A DNA stretch of 64,000 nucleotides from CAZRIZ01 sp964625885 (GTDB lineage: Bacteria; Patescibacteriota; Saccharimonadia; Saccharimonadales; Saccharimonadaceae), in assembly GCA_964625885.1 (NCBI GenBank), contig CAZVBM010000003.1:11087-75086 (forward strand). Reading direction: 5' to 3'. Of the stretch, positions 42,692 to 49,848 are shown piece after piece. The notes below the pieces were generated by a model. The model ran no database searches. It had not been told where the DNA came from and was given only the letters and a program-made list of their open reading frames with translations. Numbering within the stretch: position 1 is the stretch's first letter; every line of letters starts with the position of its first letter. A program made the position numbers and the translations under genes.

Positions 42692-42881
42692 AGAGAACAC
42701 CTTTTTTCTTTAGGGTTCGAATGGCTTGGGTGCTGACGTTCATGGTGACTTTCTTACCATCAATGTTTAAGGTCTTCTTTTGCAAGTTCGGTTTAAATAC
42801 TCGCTTGCTATGCTGTTGTGAGAAGCTGACCTTATGTCCAAACTGCTTGCCCTTGCCGGTTAATTCACATTTTGATGCCAT
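42690..42881 (-). CDS. rpmB: 50S ribosomal protein L28
   Basis: 63 residues, the normal size. CELTGKGKQFGHKVSFSQQHSKR and FKPNLQKK match L28; the C-terminal STQAIRTLKKKGVL is typical. It is a single-gene unit with its own promoter and shares a terminator with the opposite gene. Confidence 0.94.
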   Translation of the reverse strand: MASKCELTGKGKQFGHKVSFSQQHSKRVFKPNLQKKTLNIDGKKVTMNVSTQAIRTLKKKGVL

Positions 42882-42908
42882 ATAATCTTTCTCTTATGCT
42901 GACAGTGA

Positions 42909-42937
42909 ATTATATCTGAGGTGGAGTAAAAAGTCAA
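42909..42937 (-). promoter_or_regulatory. Promoter of rpmB
   Basis: Minus strand: TTGACT (42937-42932), 17-bp spacer, TATAAT (42914-42909). Confidence 0.85.
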
Positions 42938-43035
42938 ATAGTGATCTGGTTTTTGCAGATAGAGTCGACGGTGTCTAGGTTATGATGATAGAGCTTATGT
43001 CAGGTTGCTTTTAGAAAACAATCCGTAACGCGTAG

Positions 43036-43041
43036 TATAAT
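43036..43041 (+). promoter_or_regulatory. -10 box next to the M50 protease start
   Basis: TATAAT ends 8 nt before ATG 43050; leaderless start predicted. Confidence 0.55.
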
Positions 43042-43049
43042 GGGTTAGT

Positions 43050-43679
43050 ATGGACCTATGGGCGATACTAACTTACGTGGTTATAATTATCCTTTCGATG
43101 GTCATTCATGAAATGGCTCACGCTATTGTTAGTGACAGGCTGGGGGATGATACAGCAAAATTACACAATCGATTGTCGTTTAATCCACTAAAGCATATCG
43201 ATCCGTTTATGACAGTATTGCTACCGCTCTTTCTTATGTTCTCTGGCGCACCAGTTTTTGGTGGCGCCAAGCCAGTTTTAGTTAATAGGAGAAGGTTACG
43301 ATATGGCGATTGGGGAATGGCTGCTGTTGCTATGGCTGGTCCGTTGTCTAACTTGCTTTTATCCTCTGTGTTCTATGCGGCTGCTTGGTGCCTTGTTAAG
43401 CTGGGGTTGCCATATTTGGCTGAGGTATCAATGACTGCCGTAATAGTCAATCTTGGCTTCTTTCTGTTTAATATCTTGCCGATTGTGCCATTAGATGGAT
43501 CAAGATTGCTATATGCTTTTGCACCTCGCAGGTTTCAGGAGCTGATGGACCGAGCCGAGCGTTATGGTGTCCTAATCGCGTTTGGCGTTGTTTTGATTGC
43601 TCAGCCATATCTGTTTGCTTATATCAACTCATCTGTCGCCTTCTTTATAGAGCTATACTCTCGGGTTTTTGTGCTATAA
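43050..43679 (+). CDS. Site-2-type intramembrane metalloprotease (M50 family)
   Basis: 209 residues with about five membrane segments. The zinc motif HEMAH is at residues 20-24 in the first helix, AGPLSNLLL follows in the middle, and the third zinc ligand is the Asp in IVPLDGSRLLY near residue 149. This is the compact S2P subfamily without PDZ or CBS domains. The substrate is unknown. Its last codons overlap the promoter of the downstream 6S-like RNA. Confidence 0.9.
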   Translation: MDLWAILTYVVIIILSMVIHEMAHAIVSDRLGDDTAKLHNRLSFNPLKHIDPFMTVLLPLFLMFSGAPVFGGAKPVLVNRRRLRYGDWGMAAVAMAGPLSNLLLSSVFYAAAWCLVKLGLPYLAEVSMTAVIVNLGFFLFNILPIVPLDGSRLLYAFAPRRFQELMDRAERYGVLIAFGVVLIAQPYLFAYINSSVAFFIELYSRVFVL

Positions 43680-43680
43680 T
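43672..43680 (+). promoter_or_regulatory. Extended -10 promoter of the 6S-like RNA
   Basis: TGCTATAAT overlapping the stop codon of the protease gene; predicted start at about 43687. Confidence 0.65.
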
Positions 43681-43686
43681 TGCATT

Positions 43687-43831
43687 AAGCCTCGGCTTAG
43701 CATAATAGATTTTCCTGAACAACAAAATCTAGGGAGCTCTAATGATTCAGCTCTGTGGAGCTGTTTTGCGAGCACCCACCTTGTTATAAAAAGCAAGGAA
43801 ACTCAAAAATGCTTTGACGGGGCTTTTTTGT
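43687..43831 (+). ncRNA. ssrS: 6S-like RNA (SsrS), compact form
   Basis: The ~140-nt transcript folds as one rod: closing stem AAGCCTCG/CGGGGCTT (43687-43694, 43818-43825), second stem AGCAT/ATGCT (43699-43703, 43809-43813), GATTTTCCT/AGGAAACTC with one mismatch (43708-43716, 43796-43804), a large central bubble, then GGGAGCTC/GAGCACCC (43732-43739, 43770-43777) and an apical hairpin CAGCTC-TGTG-GAGCTG (43748-43763). The bubble's 3' side has CCTTG...CAAGG, the small hairpin seen in many 6S RNAs. T6 directly follows the closing stem. 6S RNA mimics an open promoter and binds RNA polymerase. It is shorter than the usual ~180 nt. Confidence 0.68.
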
Positions 43832-43839
43832 ATCATGGG

Positions 43840-43848
43840 TGATATAAT
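43840..43848 (+). promoter_or_regulatory. Extended -10 promoter of the RNase H gene
   Basis: TGATATAAT, 15 nt before ATG 43864; a leader of about 9 nt. Confidence 0.6.
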
Positions 43849-43863
43849 AAGCATAAGTATATT

Positions 43864-44697
43864 ATGAAACAAAAAACCAAACTGATCGTTATTGCCCTAG
43901 ACAACGGAAAAGTTGCGATTTGTAGTGACGGCCGTTCTGGCTATTTTTTGCCATTTCTTGTGTTAGGTAAGGGTGAGCAGCCTATGGAGAAGGTGCGAGA
44001 CTTTATATCAAACAGCTTTGGTGTGGTCGGATTTAAGGTTGATATCGTTGGTGCCGTCAATAGTAACCCTGAATTAGATTCGCCAGTTGTTGATCTGATA
44101 TATCGCGTTAATTTATCTGGTAAATATTTAAAAATCGATTCTTCTTTAAGGGTTAATTGGCGCGGGATCAATAAGGGCGCCGCTCAGATGTTGACTGACG
44201 ACGCGTCAATTTCCGCCTTTAACCACATTTTTATACAATCGTATGGTCGCGGCTTGATAGAAAAGGTTCATCAGGGCGACGAGATTGATTATCTAATTTA
44301 TACCGATGGGGCGTCGAGGGGTAATCCAGGCCACTCAGCAGCGGCCTATGCCGTGTATGACAGTGATGGGAATCAAATAATTAGCAGCGGTGAGTATTTG
44401 GGGATTACAACCTCTGTTGTGGCGGAATATTATGCTGTAAAGCTTGCTCTTGAGGCGGCTATAGAGATGGGGGCGCAAAAGGTTGAGTGCCGAATTGATA
44501 GCCTTTCACTAGTTAACCAATTAAATAGTGTTTATGATGTTAAGAATCGTGATGCTTGGCCTATCCACGAGAGCATTATCGATCTGATGAAAAAGTTTAG
44601 AATGGTGCGATTTGTGCACGTCAACCGTGAGTATAATCAGGAGGCTGACCAAATAGCTAATAATATTCTAGACAACTACGTTAGTTCGAGAATGTAG
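43864..44697 (+). CDS. RNase H-like protein with unknown N-terminal domain
   Basis: 277 residues. The C-terminal half is RNase HI: YTDGASRGNPG (Asp near 147), VVAEYYAVKLAL (Glu), CRIDSLSLVNQL (Asp) and EADQIAN (Asp), so all four catalytic acids are present. The first ~135 residues are a separate domain with a G-K-V, R-D-F, VDLIYRVNLSG pattern that faintly recalls a Nudix fold without the Nudix box; not an HBD-type hybrid-binding domain. It should cleave RNA in RNA-DNA hybrids. Confidence 0.8.
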   Translation: MKQKTKLIVIALDNGKVAICSDGRSGYFLPFLVLGKGEQPMEKVRDFISNSFGVVGFKVDIVGAVNSNPELDSPVVDLIYRVNLSGKYLKIDSSLRVNWRGINKGAAQMLTDDASISAFNHIFIQSYGRGLIEKVHQGDEIDYLIYTDGASRGNPGHSAAAYAVYDSDGNQIISSGEYLGITTSVVAEYYAVKLALEAAIEMGAQKVECRIDSLSLVNQLNSVYDVKNRDAWPIHESIIDLMKKFRMVRFVHVNREYNQEADQIANNILDNYVSSRM

Positions 44698-44703
44698 TAT
44701 AAT
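44698..44703 (+). promoter_or_regulatory. -10 box of rnpB
   Basis: TATAAT, 6 nt before the first base of the P1 helix, overlapping the end of the RNase H gene. Confidence 0.65.
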
Positions 44704-44709
44704 TTAATT

Positions 44710-45048
44710 GGCTTGGCATGTGGTCACTAGTTCATTTTGATGATCTAGAGGAAAGTCCGGACAGTAACGACAATGATGGTTGCTAACGGCGACCGGGAGT
44801 AATCTTAGGGAAAGTGCCACAGAAACGACACCGCCTACATTAGCTTTGGCTAGGAAGGTAAGGGTGAAATGAGTGAGGTAAGAGCTCACAGTCGGGCGTG
44901 GTGACGCGACCCGAGCGGTAAACCCCATCAGCTGCAAGGAATTCGACTATGAGCCGTCGTCTCGTCGGGTTAATCCGCTAGAATCGTATAGCAATATCCG
45001 ATCTAGATAGATGACCGCGCAATACAGAATCCGGCTTACGCCAAGCCA
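44710..45048 (+). ncRNA. rnpB: RNase P RNA
   Basis: P1 helix GGCTTGGC/GCCAAGCC closes the molecule. Conserved core strings are present in order: GAGGAAAGTCCGGAC, AGGGAAAGTGCCACAGAAA (CR-II/III region), CCGCC, AGGGTGAAATG, GAGCGGTAAACCCCATC, and at the 3' end AGATGACCGC and ATACAGAATCCGGCTTA. This is the catalytic RNA of tRNA 5' maturation. Length about 338 nt, within the type A range. Confidence 0.96.
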
Positions 45049-45081
45049 CTAAAAACTCCCATTTCATGGGAGTTTTTAGTT
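45049..45081. terminator. Bidirectional terminator (rnpB / rplT operon)
   Basis: CTAAAAACTCCCA (45049-45061) pairs perfectly with TGGGAGTTTTTAG (45067-45079), loop TTTCA. Confidence 0.93.
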
Positions 45082-45096
45082 TAATGATTGACTTGT

Positions 45097-45441
45097 TTAC
45101 GCTTGGGCAATTTGTAAAACCGCTTTGAATGCCCTAGGCTCATTGACAGCTAACTCGGCTAATATCTTTCGATCTAGTTCAATATCGTTAGCCTTCATGC
45201 CAGCTATTAGCTTAGCATAAGTTGTGCCTTCGTTTCGAGCAGCGATATTTATTCTATTAATCCATAGGCTGCGCAAATCGCGTTTCTTATTTCGCCTGTC
45301 TCGGTAGGCGTAGGTTAGGGCCTTTATGCGCCCCTGTTTAGCTAATCGAAATGAGCGTCGTCGGTAGTGCTCCATTCCCTTAACCGATTTTAGTACCTTC
45401 TTGTGCTTTGCTCGTGCGGCAACACCTCGTTTTATTCTCAT
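45097..45441 (-). CDS. rplT: 50S ribosomal protein L20
   Basis: 114 residues. MRIKRGVAARAKHKKVLK and the YRDRRNKKRDLRSLWINRINAA-like block identify L20; AELAVNEPRAFKAVL at the end. L20 is needed for early 50S assembly. Last gene of infC-rpmI-rplT. Confidence 0.96.
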   Translation of the reverse strand: MRIKRGVAARAKHKKVLKSVKGMEHYRRRSFRLAKQGRIKALTYAYRDRRNKKRDLRSLWINRINIAARNEGTTYAKLIAGMKANDIELDRKILAELAVNEPRAFKAVLQIAQA

Positions 45442-45444
45442 TGG

Positions 45445-45639
45445 TTAAACTCCTAATACTTTCTTAATGTTTTTACCGTGCTTGCTGCTGACTTTGGCTG
45501 TGGTTTTTATCACTCGCTTACGTCGACGGCTTTTTTTCGATAAGATGTGGTTTCCGAAGGCTCTTTCTCTTATAATCTTGCCTGTCGGAGTAATTCGAAC
45601 TCGTTTTGCGGTTCCTTTGTGGGTCTTTAACTTTGGCAT
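45445..45639 (-). CDS. rpmI: 50S ribosomal protein L35
   Basis: 64 residues. MPKLKTHKGTAKRVRITPTGKI and a basic C-terminus (KSRRRKRVIK) match L35. AAGGAGAA lies upstream. It lies between infC and rplT in the universal order. Confidence 0.96.
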   Translation of the reverse strand: MPKLKTHKGTAKRVRITPTGKIIRERAFGNHILSKKSRRRKRVIKTTAKVSSKHGKNIKKVLGV

Positions 45640-45640
45640 T

Positions 45641-46141
45641 TCATTTTCTCCTTATTGACATACTCAGATTTCTTCCGCTCATCTTTGGCTGCTGATCTAT
45701 GGTGATCTTATCTCCAAGAATTTCTTTGATTCGATCGATCATCTTATAGCCCAGCTCTTTGTGCGCCATTTCACGTCCCTTGAAAACAACCGTGATTCGC
45801 ACATTGTCACCCTTGTCGAGAAACTTATTAACCTTGTTTAGCTTGATATTCAAATCGTTATCGCTAATTTTTAGGCCGACTCTCATTTGTTTTAACTCTG
45901 AGATTCTAGACTTCTTTCGGTTTTTTTGTTGCTCCTTAATCTTTTGATACTGGTATTTACTCCAGTCCATAATCTTAGCAACTGGTGGGTTTGCGCTTGG
46001 CGCAATTTCAATTAAATCTAGTCCTTTTTCGTTTGCTAATTTTTGAGCTTCGGTGAGCTTCATTATTCCTAACTGCTCCCCATTATTGTCAACAACTCGC
46101 AATTCTTTCGATTTAATTTCCTGATTAATGCGGATATTTAT
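45641..46141 (-). CDS. infC: Translation initiation factor IF-3 (start uncertain, possibly AUA)
   Basis: The frame is open from ATG 46165 (174 residues), but a GAGGAG site at 46155-46150 lies inside it, 8 nt before an ATA codon at 46141 that would begin (I/M)NIRINQEIKSKELRVVD, the usual IF-3 N-terminus. infC famously uses rare start codons in other bacteria, which tie its translation to IF-3 levels. I therefore give 46141 as the preferred start with ATG 46165 as the alternative. IF-3 N- and C-domain motifs are clear (NPPVAKIMDWSKYQY; ITVVFKGREMAHKELG). First gene of the operon with rpmI and rplT. Confidence 0.85.
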   Translation of the reverse strand: MNIRINQEIKSKELRVVDNNGEQLGIMKLTEAQKLANEKGLDLIEIAPSANPPVAKIMDWSKYQYQKIKEQQKNRKKSRISELKQMRVGLKISDNDLNIKLNKVNKFLDKGDNVRITVVFKGREMAHKELGYKMIDRIKEILGDKITIDQQPKMSGRNLSMSIRRK

Positions 46142-46232
46142 ACTTATAGCTCCTCGCTTTAACATTAAAAATCTGAGTAAATATGACTCGCAAGTTATTT
46201 TATCAAACTATCACTAGTAAAACAAGGTCTAA

Positions 46233-47762
46233 TTAAGAGGTTGTACTATTTAGCCGGTGTCGGTATTGTATTGCCTCGGCTATATGTTTCGGGGCGATTT
46301 CTTCGCAAAGCTCCATATCAGCAATTGTGCGAGCTACTTTTATTATTTTAAAGTAGGATCGAGGGCTGAGGCTCAGTCTGTCGGCTGCATTTGTTAGTAA
46401 ATCTTGTACTTCTTGACTTAAGTTGATTGCTGACTTAATGTAGCGGGTGGATAAATCACTGTTGTAAATATTACCTGCGCCGTAGCGTCTTCGTTGGGCG
46501 GAGATAGCGTTGTTTATTTTACAAACAGCATCTGTATGCTGACGTTTGGAGCTGGTTTTTGCTAACATTTTATCGCTAGGCACTTTATCTACATTTACGA
46601 CAAGATCTATTCTGTCAAGCAGCGGCCCAGAAAGCTTTTTCTGATAATTTATTATTTGCGTGGTTGTGCAATTACACTGTCGTTTCTCATCACCATAGAA
46701 TCCGCACGGGCATGGGTTCATTGTGGCTACTAACATGAAGTTTGCGGGATAGGTTAGGCGATACTTCGATCGATCTACGGTTATTGTTCTATCTTCAAGT
46801 GGCTGTCTGAGCGCTTCTAATACTGAGCGTGGATACTCAGGGATCTCATCTAGAAACAGAACCCCTAGGTGTGCTAGGCTTATCTCTCCTGGCCTTGGAT
46901 TTGTACCTCCGCCAATGATTGAGACCTGACTTGCGGTGTGATGTGGGGACCGAAAGGGGCGGTCTTTAATCACATCCTCTTGGCTGCCATTTGATAGACT
47001 GTGCAGTTTTGTGACAGAGACAATCTCTTTGTCACTTAGCTTCGGCATAAGGTTTGGTATAGTCTTAGCTAGCATAGTTTTTCCTGTTCCTGGCGAGCCA
47101 GTCAATAATATATTATGTCTGCCAGCGGTGGCTATGGTTATGGCTCTCTTTGCGACCTCTTGGCCGTAAATATCGTCGATAAGATTATACGCTTGATTTA
47201 ATTCTAGGCCACTCTTGTGGGTGGGATGGTCCTTTGGCTCTTTGATTGGCGATATCTTCTTTAGGTGCAAAAAAATCTGCTTTAAATCACTGACTGGCCA
47301 GATTTTTAGGCCCGACACCAGTCTGGCTTGCTCATAGTTGTCGACTGGGACATATATTTCTTTGATAGCTCTCTTTTTCGCGATCTCAACCAGGTTTATT
47401 ACGCCTCGGATTGGACGAATTCTACCATCTAGGGCAAGCTCTCCGACAAACAGCTTGTCGGAAACTTCATTTGGAGAGATTTGTTTTGAAACAGCCAAGA
47501 TAGATAGGGCTATGGCTAGGTCAAGGTGAGTCCCGTCTTTTGGTAGTTCGGCTGGAGCTAGGTTAACGATAACTTTTTGCTTTGGAAATGATAGGCCAGA
47601 GTTGTTTATTGCGCTTCGCACCCGTTCTTTTGATTCTTCTATGGCCTTATTACCCATCCCGACAATTTGCAGACCTGGCAACCCACGATTCTCATCTGTT
47701 TCAACCTCTATAATTTGTCCGCCATAGCCAAAAGGGATGGCTGATAGTGCTTTGCTCACCAT
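46233..47762 (-). CDS. comM: YifB/ComM family AAA+ (Mg-chelatase-like) protein
   Basis: 509 residues from ATG 47762. N-terminal Lon-protease-like fold domain (KVIVNLAPAELPKDGTHLDLAIAL), then the chelatase AAA+ domain with Walker A GSPGTGKT, Walker B VLFLDEIPE, a zinc-like MNPCPCGFYGDEKRQCNC cluster, and the C-terminal RSYFKIIKVARTIADME domain. ComM in Vibrio is a branch-migration helicase for natural transformation. Together with a dynamic type IV pilus in this window it fits a DNA-uptake capacity, but no comEA or comEC is in view. Confidence 0.9.
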   Translation of the reverse strand: MVSKALSAIPFGYGGQIIEVETDENRGLPGLQIVGMGNKAIEESKERVRSAINNSGLSFPKQKVIVNLAPAELPKDGTHLDLAIALSILAVSKQISPNEVSDKLFVGELALDGRIRPIRGVINLVEIAKKRAIKEIYVPVDNYEQARLVSGLKIWPVSDLKQIFLHLKKISPIKEPKDHPTHKSGLELNQAYNLIDDIYGQEVAKRAITIATAGRHNILLTGSPGTGKTMLAKTIPNLMPKLSDKEIVSVTKLHSLSNGSQEDVIKDRPFRSPHHTASQVSIIGGGTNPRPGEISLAHLGVLFLDEIPEYPRSVLEALRQPLEDRTITVDRSKYRLTYPANFMLVATMNPCPCGFYGDEKRQCNCTTTQIINYQKKLSGPLLDRIDLVVNVDKVPSDKMLAKTSSKRQHTDAVCKINNAISAQRRRYGAGNIYNSDLSTRYIKSAINLSQEVQDLLTNAADRLSLSPRSYFKIIKVARTIADMELCEEIAPKHIAEAIQYRHRLNSTTS

Positions 47763-47813
47763 AATACTAATAGTTAAGCACAATTTTTCTTAAATGTTAA
47801 CATCTTAATTTTG

Positions 47814-47822
47814 TGATATAAT
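47814..47822 (+). promoter_or_regulatory. Extended -10 promoter of tmRNA
   Basis: TGATATAAT, ending 11 nt before the mature 5' end of tmRNA. Confidence 0.65.
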
Positions 47823-47833
47823 ACACCTAATCT

Positions 47834-48238
47834 GGGGCTGATATAGCTTTAGACGAGATGAATTAACATATATCTGCGAACCGACTAATAGGCGCAACTA
47901 TTAACCTAAATGCAAATAAAATTGCTACAGCATTTGCTAAGCTAAAGAGCGCTTTTGCTCCAAAGCTGGCCTATGCGCCAATTGCTGCTTAATCTAATTC
48001 AGCAATCGTCAGTTAATATGGTTTAGCAACGGACTTTTTGACTGGCGTTAAGAAACGTTGCTTGCGCGTCAGCCGTGGGTTGGGCTGGTGCTGCCAAACC
48101 AAGACCCTGTTTGATTATTTGCCTTTTTGTTGTTTTTATAATAATTATCAAACATTAAATCAATCAAAAACAACTACGTTTGTAGACGATATACGGTAAC
48201 CATCTTGGACCGGGGGGCAGTACCCCGCAGCTCCACCA
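47834..48238 (+). ncRNA. ssrA: Transfer-messenger RNA
   Basis: The tRNA-like ends pair: GGGGCTG at the 5' end with CAGCTCC at the 3' end, followed by encoded ACCA. The T-arm-like string and GGGGGCAGTACCCCG lie near the 3' end. The tag ORF at 47912-47992 resumes at GCA (A-N-K-I-A...) and ends ...Y-A-P-I-A-A then TAA. At 26 residues the tag is long for tmRNA (often about 10), and it is Ala/Lys-rich with the normal hydrophobic-Ala-Ala degron end. tmRNA rescues stalled ribosomes. Confidence 0.95.
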
Positions 48239-48260
48239 AGAATAAATTTTTGCATCCAAA

Positions 48261-48286
48261 ATGCCGCTCATGGGGCGGTATTTTTG
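48261..48286 (+). terminator. Terminator of tmRNA
   Basis: ATGCCGC (48261-48267) pairs with GCGGTAT (48275-48281, one G-U), then T residues. Confidence 0.78.
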
Positions 48287-48289
48287 TTA

Positions 48290-48396
48290 GTTTTCTAAAA
48301 CAAAATGACCGCCTGCGAGGTACGGTCATTTTGCATGGAGTTTGGAATGCTGTTGTTTGTTTTTGGCTCCTGCACAATTTTTTTATTCAAGAGCTA
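48290..48396 (-). ncRNA. Candidate small RNA of unknown function
   Basis: A promoter on the minus strand (48430-48402) predicts a start near 48396, and an 11-bp perfect hairpin (48333-48323 with 48311-48301) followed by TTTTAG ends the transcript near 48295. The ~100-nt product has an A-rich single-stranded stretch (CCAAAAACAAACAACAG) between GGAGC and the terminator. Only a 13-codon ORF running into the hairpin exists, so I treat it as non-coding. It converges with tmRNA. Confidence 0.5.
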
Positions 48397-48401
48397 CCCC
48401 T

Positions 48402-48430
48402 ATAATATGGCAAAAAAACGGTTATGTCAA
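48402..48430 (-). promoter_or_regulatory. Promoter of the minus-strand small RNA
   Basis: TTGACA (48430-48425), 17-bp spacer, TATTAT (48407-48402). Confidence 0.72.
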
Positions 48431-48558
48431 TAACTTTTTTAAGAATCTTTTCAAGAACTGCTATATTGTGGAAAACTTATAATTGGCGCATTTCGTGAGC
48501 CGATTTAATATGGTCTTGCTTCGCCTTGTTTATAAAATCAAAAAAGTCTAAAAAAGTA

Positions 48559-48587
48559 TTGACAATACAAAACGCTTGTGCTAGTAT
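48559..48587 (+). promoter_or_regulatory. Promoter of the 48.6 kb structured RNA
   Basis: TTGACA (48559-48564), 17-bp spacer, TAGTAT (48582-48587). Confidence 0.75.
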
Positions 48588-48593
48588 CAGAAT

Positions 48594-48916
48594 ATAAGTT
48601 TTATAAAAACAAACAAAATAAATTAACCAAAAATAAAAATATAAAACTTTCGGTACCTTTCACAATTTAGTCCTTTCCGCCAATGACCAGAACTGACCTT
48701 GGTTTGTTTTTAACATAGCAGGGTCTGACTGGCCAATGGCTAGTTCTTTTTGGGGATAAATTAAGTACGCCAATTTTATACTGGCAGGAAAGATATATCT
48801 TCAGACAAGTTCCAATTCGCGGCATACGCGATGCGGAGCGGTCAAGCCCCGGAGCGGGTCCCGGCCAATAGTTATGATTTAGTGCCGGTTGCGTATCGCT
48901 CTGGGGCATTTTTTAT
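48594..48916 (+). ncRNA. Structured RNA of unknown family (~320 nt)
   Basis: The transcript predicted from the promoter at 48559 begins with ~60 nt of A-rich sequence and then becomes structured: a near-repeat CCAATGNCNAG (about 48680 and 48733), a GCCA/TGGC hairpin (48769-48785), the palindrome AAGATATATCTT (48790-48801), a GCAT/ATGC hairpin (48822-48834), and a final GC-rich domain. No frame longer than 11 codons is open after a plus-strand ATG in the central part. The next gene has its own promoter, so this is not simply its leader. No match to 4.5S, tmRNA, 6S or RNase P cores. Confidence 0.5.
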
Positions 48917-48920
48917 TTTT
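48846..48920 (+). terminator. GC-rich terminal hairpin and terminator of the structured RNA
   Basis: GCCCCGGAGCG (48846-48856) pairs with CGCTCTGGGGC (48897-48907) with one G-U; an inner stem CCGGC/GCCGG (48861-48865, 48884-48888) sits inside; ATTTTTTATTTTT follows. Confidence 0.8.
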
Positions 48921-48948
48921 TGAATGGATTAGTGGCGAAGTATATAAT
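48920..48948 (+). promoter_or_regulatory. Promoter of the 48965 gene
   Basis: TTGAAT (48920-48925), 17-bp spacer, TATAAT (48943-48948). Confidence 0.75.
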
Positions 48949-48964
48949 GAGATTGGATATTATT

Positions 48965-49360
48965 ATGAAAGAAGGCGGCTTAACTAATTTACAGAAGCTC
49001 ATAATAACCGTTGCGACAATCTGCGCGGTAGGGTTATTTATTCTTTTAAACGTGACTTCACCTGATAGTGCCTCACCAACCTTATTCTTAACGATCTTTA
49101 TTTTGATGTATGGCGCGACATTTGGTTTTTTTACTGTCACTGCGGTTTTTTTTGTTAGCCTAAACAGGTTGCTTTTCCCAAATGTAATCAAGAAAAAGCC
49201 AAGGAGTCCGCGTAAAATCATCAGTTATATTGCCATTATTAGTTCTGTGCCGATTTTTATTTTAGCCATACAGTCTATAAAGCCGGTTAGCGTCTTAGAA
49301 GTGCTGCTTGTTCTGCTGCTAGCCTCTGTGGCTGGTTTTGCAATTCATAAAAAACAGTAA
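48965..49360 (+). CDS. Four-helix membrane protein of unknown function
   Basis: 131 residues from ATG 48965, chosen because the longer frame's ATGs lie in the promoter. Hydrophobic segments at about residues 8-28, 35-63, 77-97 and 101-122, with a basic loop KKKPRSPRK between the second and third. It may belong with the next two genes (coupling-type ATPase unit), though each has its own start signal. Family not recognised. Confidence 0.65.
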   Translation: MKEGGLTNLQKLIITVATICAVGLFILLNVTSPDSASPTLFLTIFILMYGATFGFFTVTAVFFVSLNRLLFPNVIKKKPRSPRKIISYIAIISSVPIFILAIQSIKPVSVLEVLLVLLLASVAGFAIHKKQ

Positions 49361-49367
49361 GAGCTTA

Positions 49368-49376
49368 TGGTATAAT
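49368..49376 (+). promoter_or_regulatory. Extended -10 promoter of the 49384 gene
   Basis: TGGTATAAT ends 7 nt before GTG 49384; leaderless GTG start predicted. Confidence 0.6.
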
Positions 49377-49383
49377 TATCCTT

Positions 49384-49848
49384 GTGAACTACGAGAGCCA
49401 AGCTTCAAGCCCGGAGCGTTTAAATCCAGAGCGAAATCGACAATCTTTGCCAGAGGTTGATTTAAGTTTGCTTCGGCCAAATACCAATCCAGAGGCTAGT
49501 CCGTTAGCAAACGCAGAATCAGAGAGAAAAGAGACTCAGGCGGACGCCCAGGCTGCATCATCTGACAATCCAGCCGTTCATGCGGTAGCGGTTAGTCCAG
49601 TTGTCTCAAGCTCAGCTGTGTCAAATGATACGGGATCTTTGAGCGGCTTTGCCGTTCCTGGCACGGCCGCGGATTTAGATGTTATTGAGCAGGGGTGGGT
49701 GGATGTTACAAAACAAGTCCTGGCCTCGACTGTTGATAATCCGCGAGTTAGGGAGGAGAAGATAAAAGATCTGCAGGAAAACTATCTGCTAAAGCGCTAT
49801 GGGCGATTACCGGGCTCAGCCAACGAGCATAAAGAAGCAAAAATATGA
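49384..49848 (+). CDS. Ser/Ala-rich protein of unknown function upstream of the VirB4-like ATPase
   Basis: 154 residues, GTG start. The first ~95 residues are low-complexity (S, A, P, E, N). The last ~55 (LDVIEQGWVDVTKQVLASTVDNP, then REEKIKDLQENYLLKRYG) form a conserved-looking helical pair. It overlaps the ATPase start (ATGA), so it is probably an accessory subunit of that system. No family recognised. Confidence 0.65.
   Translation: MNYESQASSPERLNPERNRQSLPEVDLSLLRPNTNPEASPLANAESERKETQADAQAASSDNPAVHAVAVSPVVSSSAVSNDTGSLSGFAVPGTAADLDVIEQGWVDVTKQVLASTVDNPRVREEKIKDLQENYLLKRYGRLPGSANEHKEAKI

Noticed and set aside
48667..48909. 80-codon minus-strand ORF over the structured RNA
   Set aside because: No promoter or ribosome-binding site, biased composition, and it crosses the terminal hairpin.
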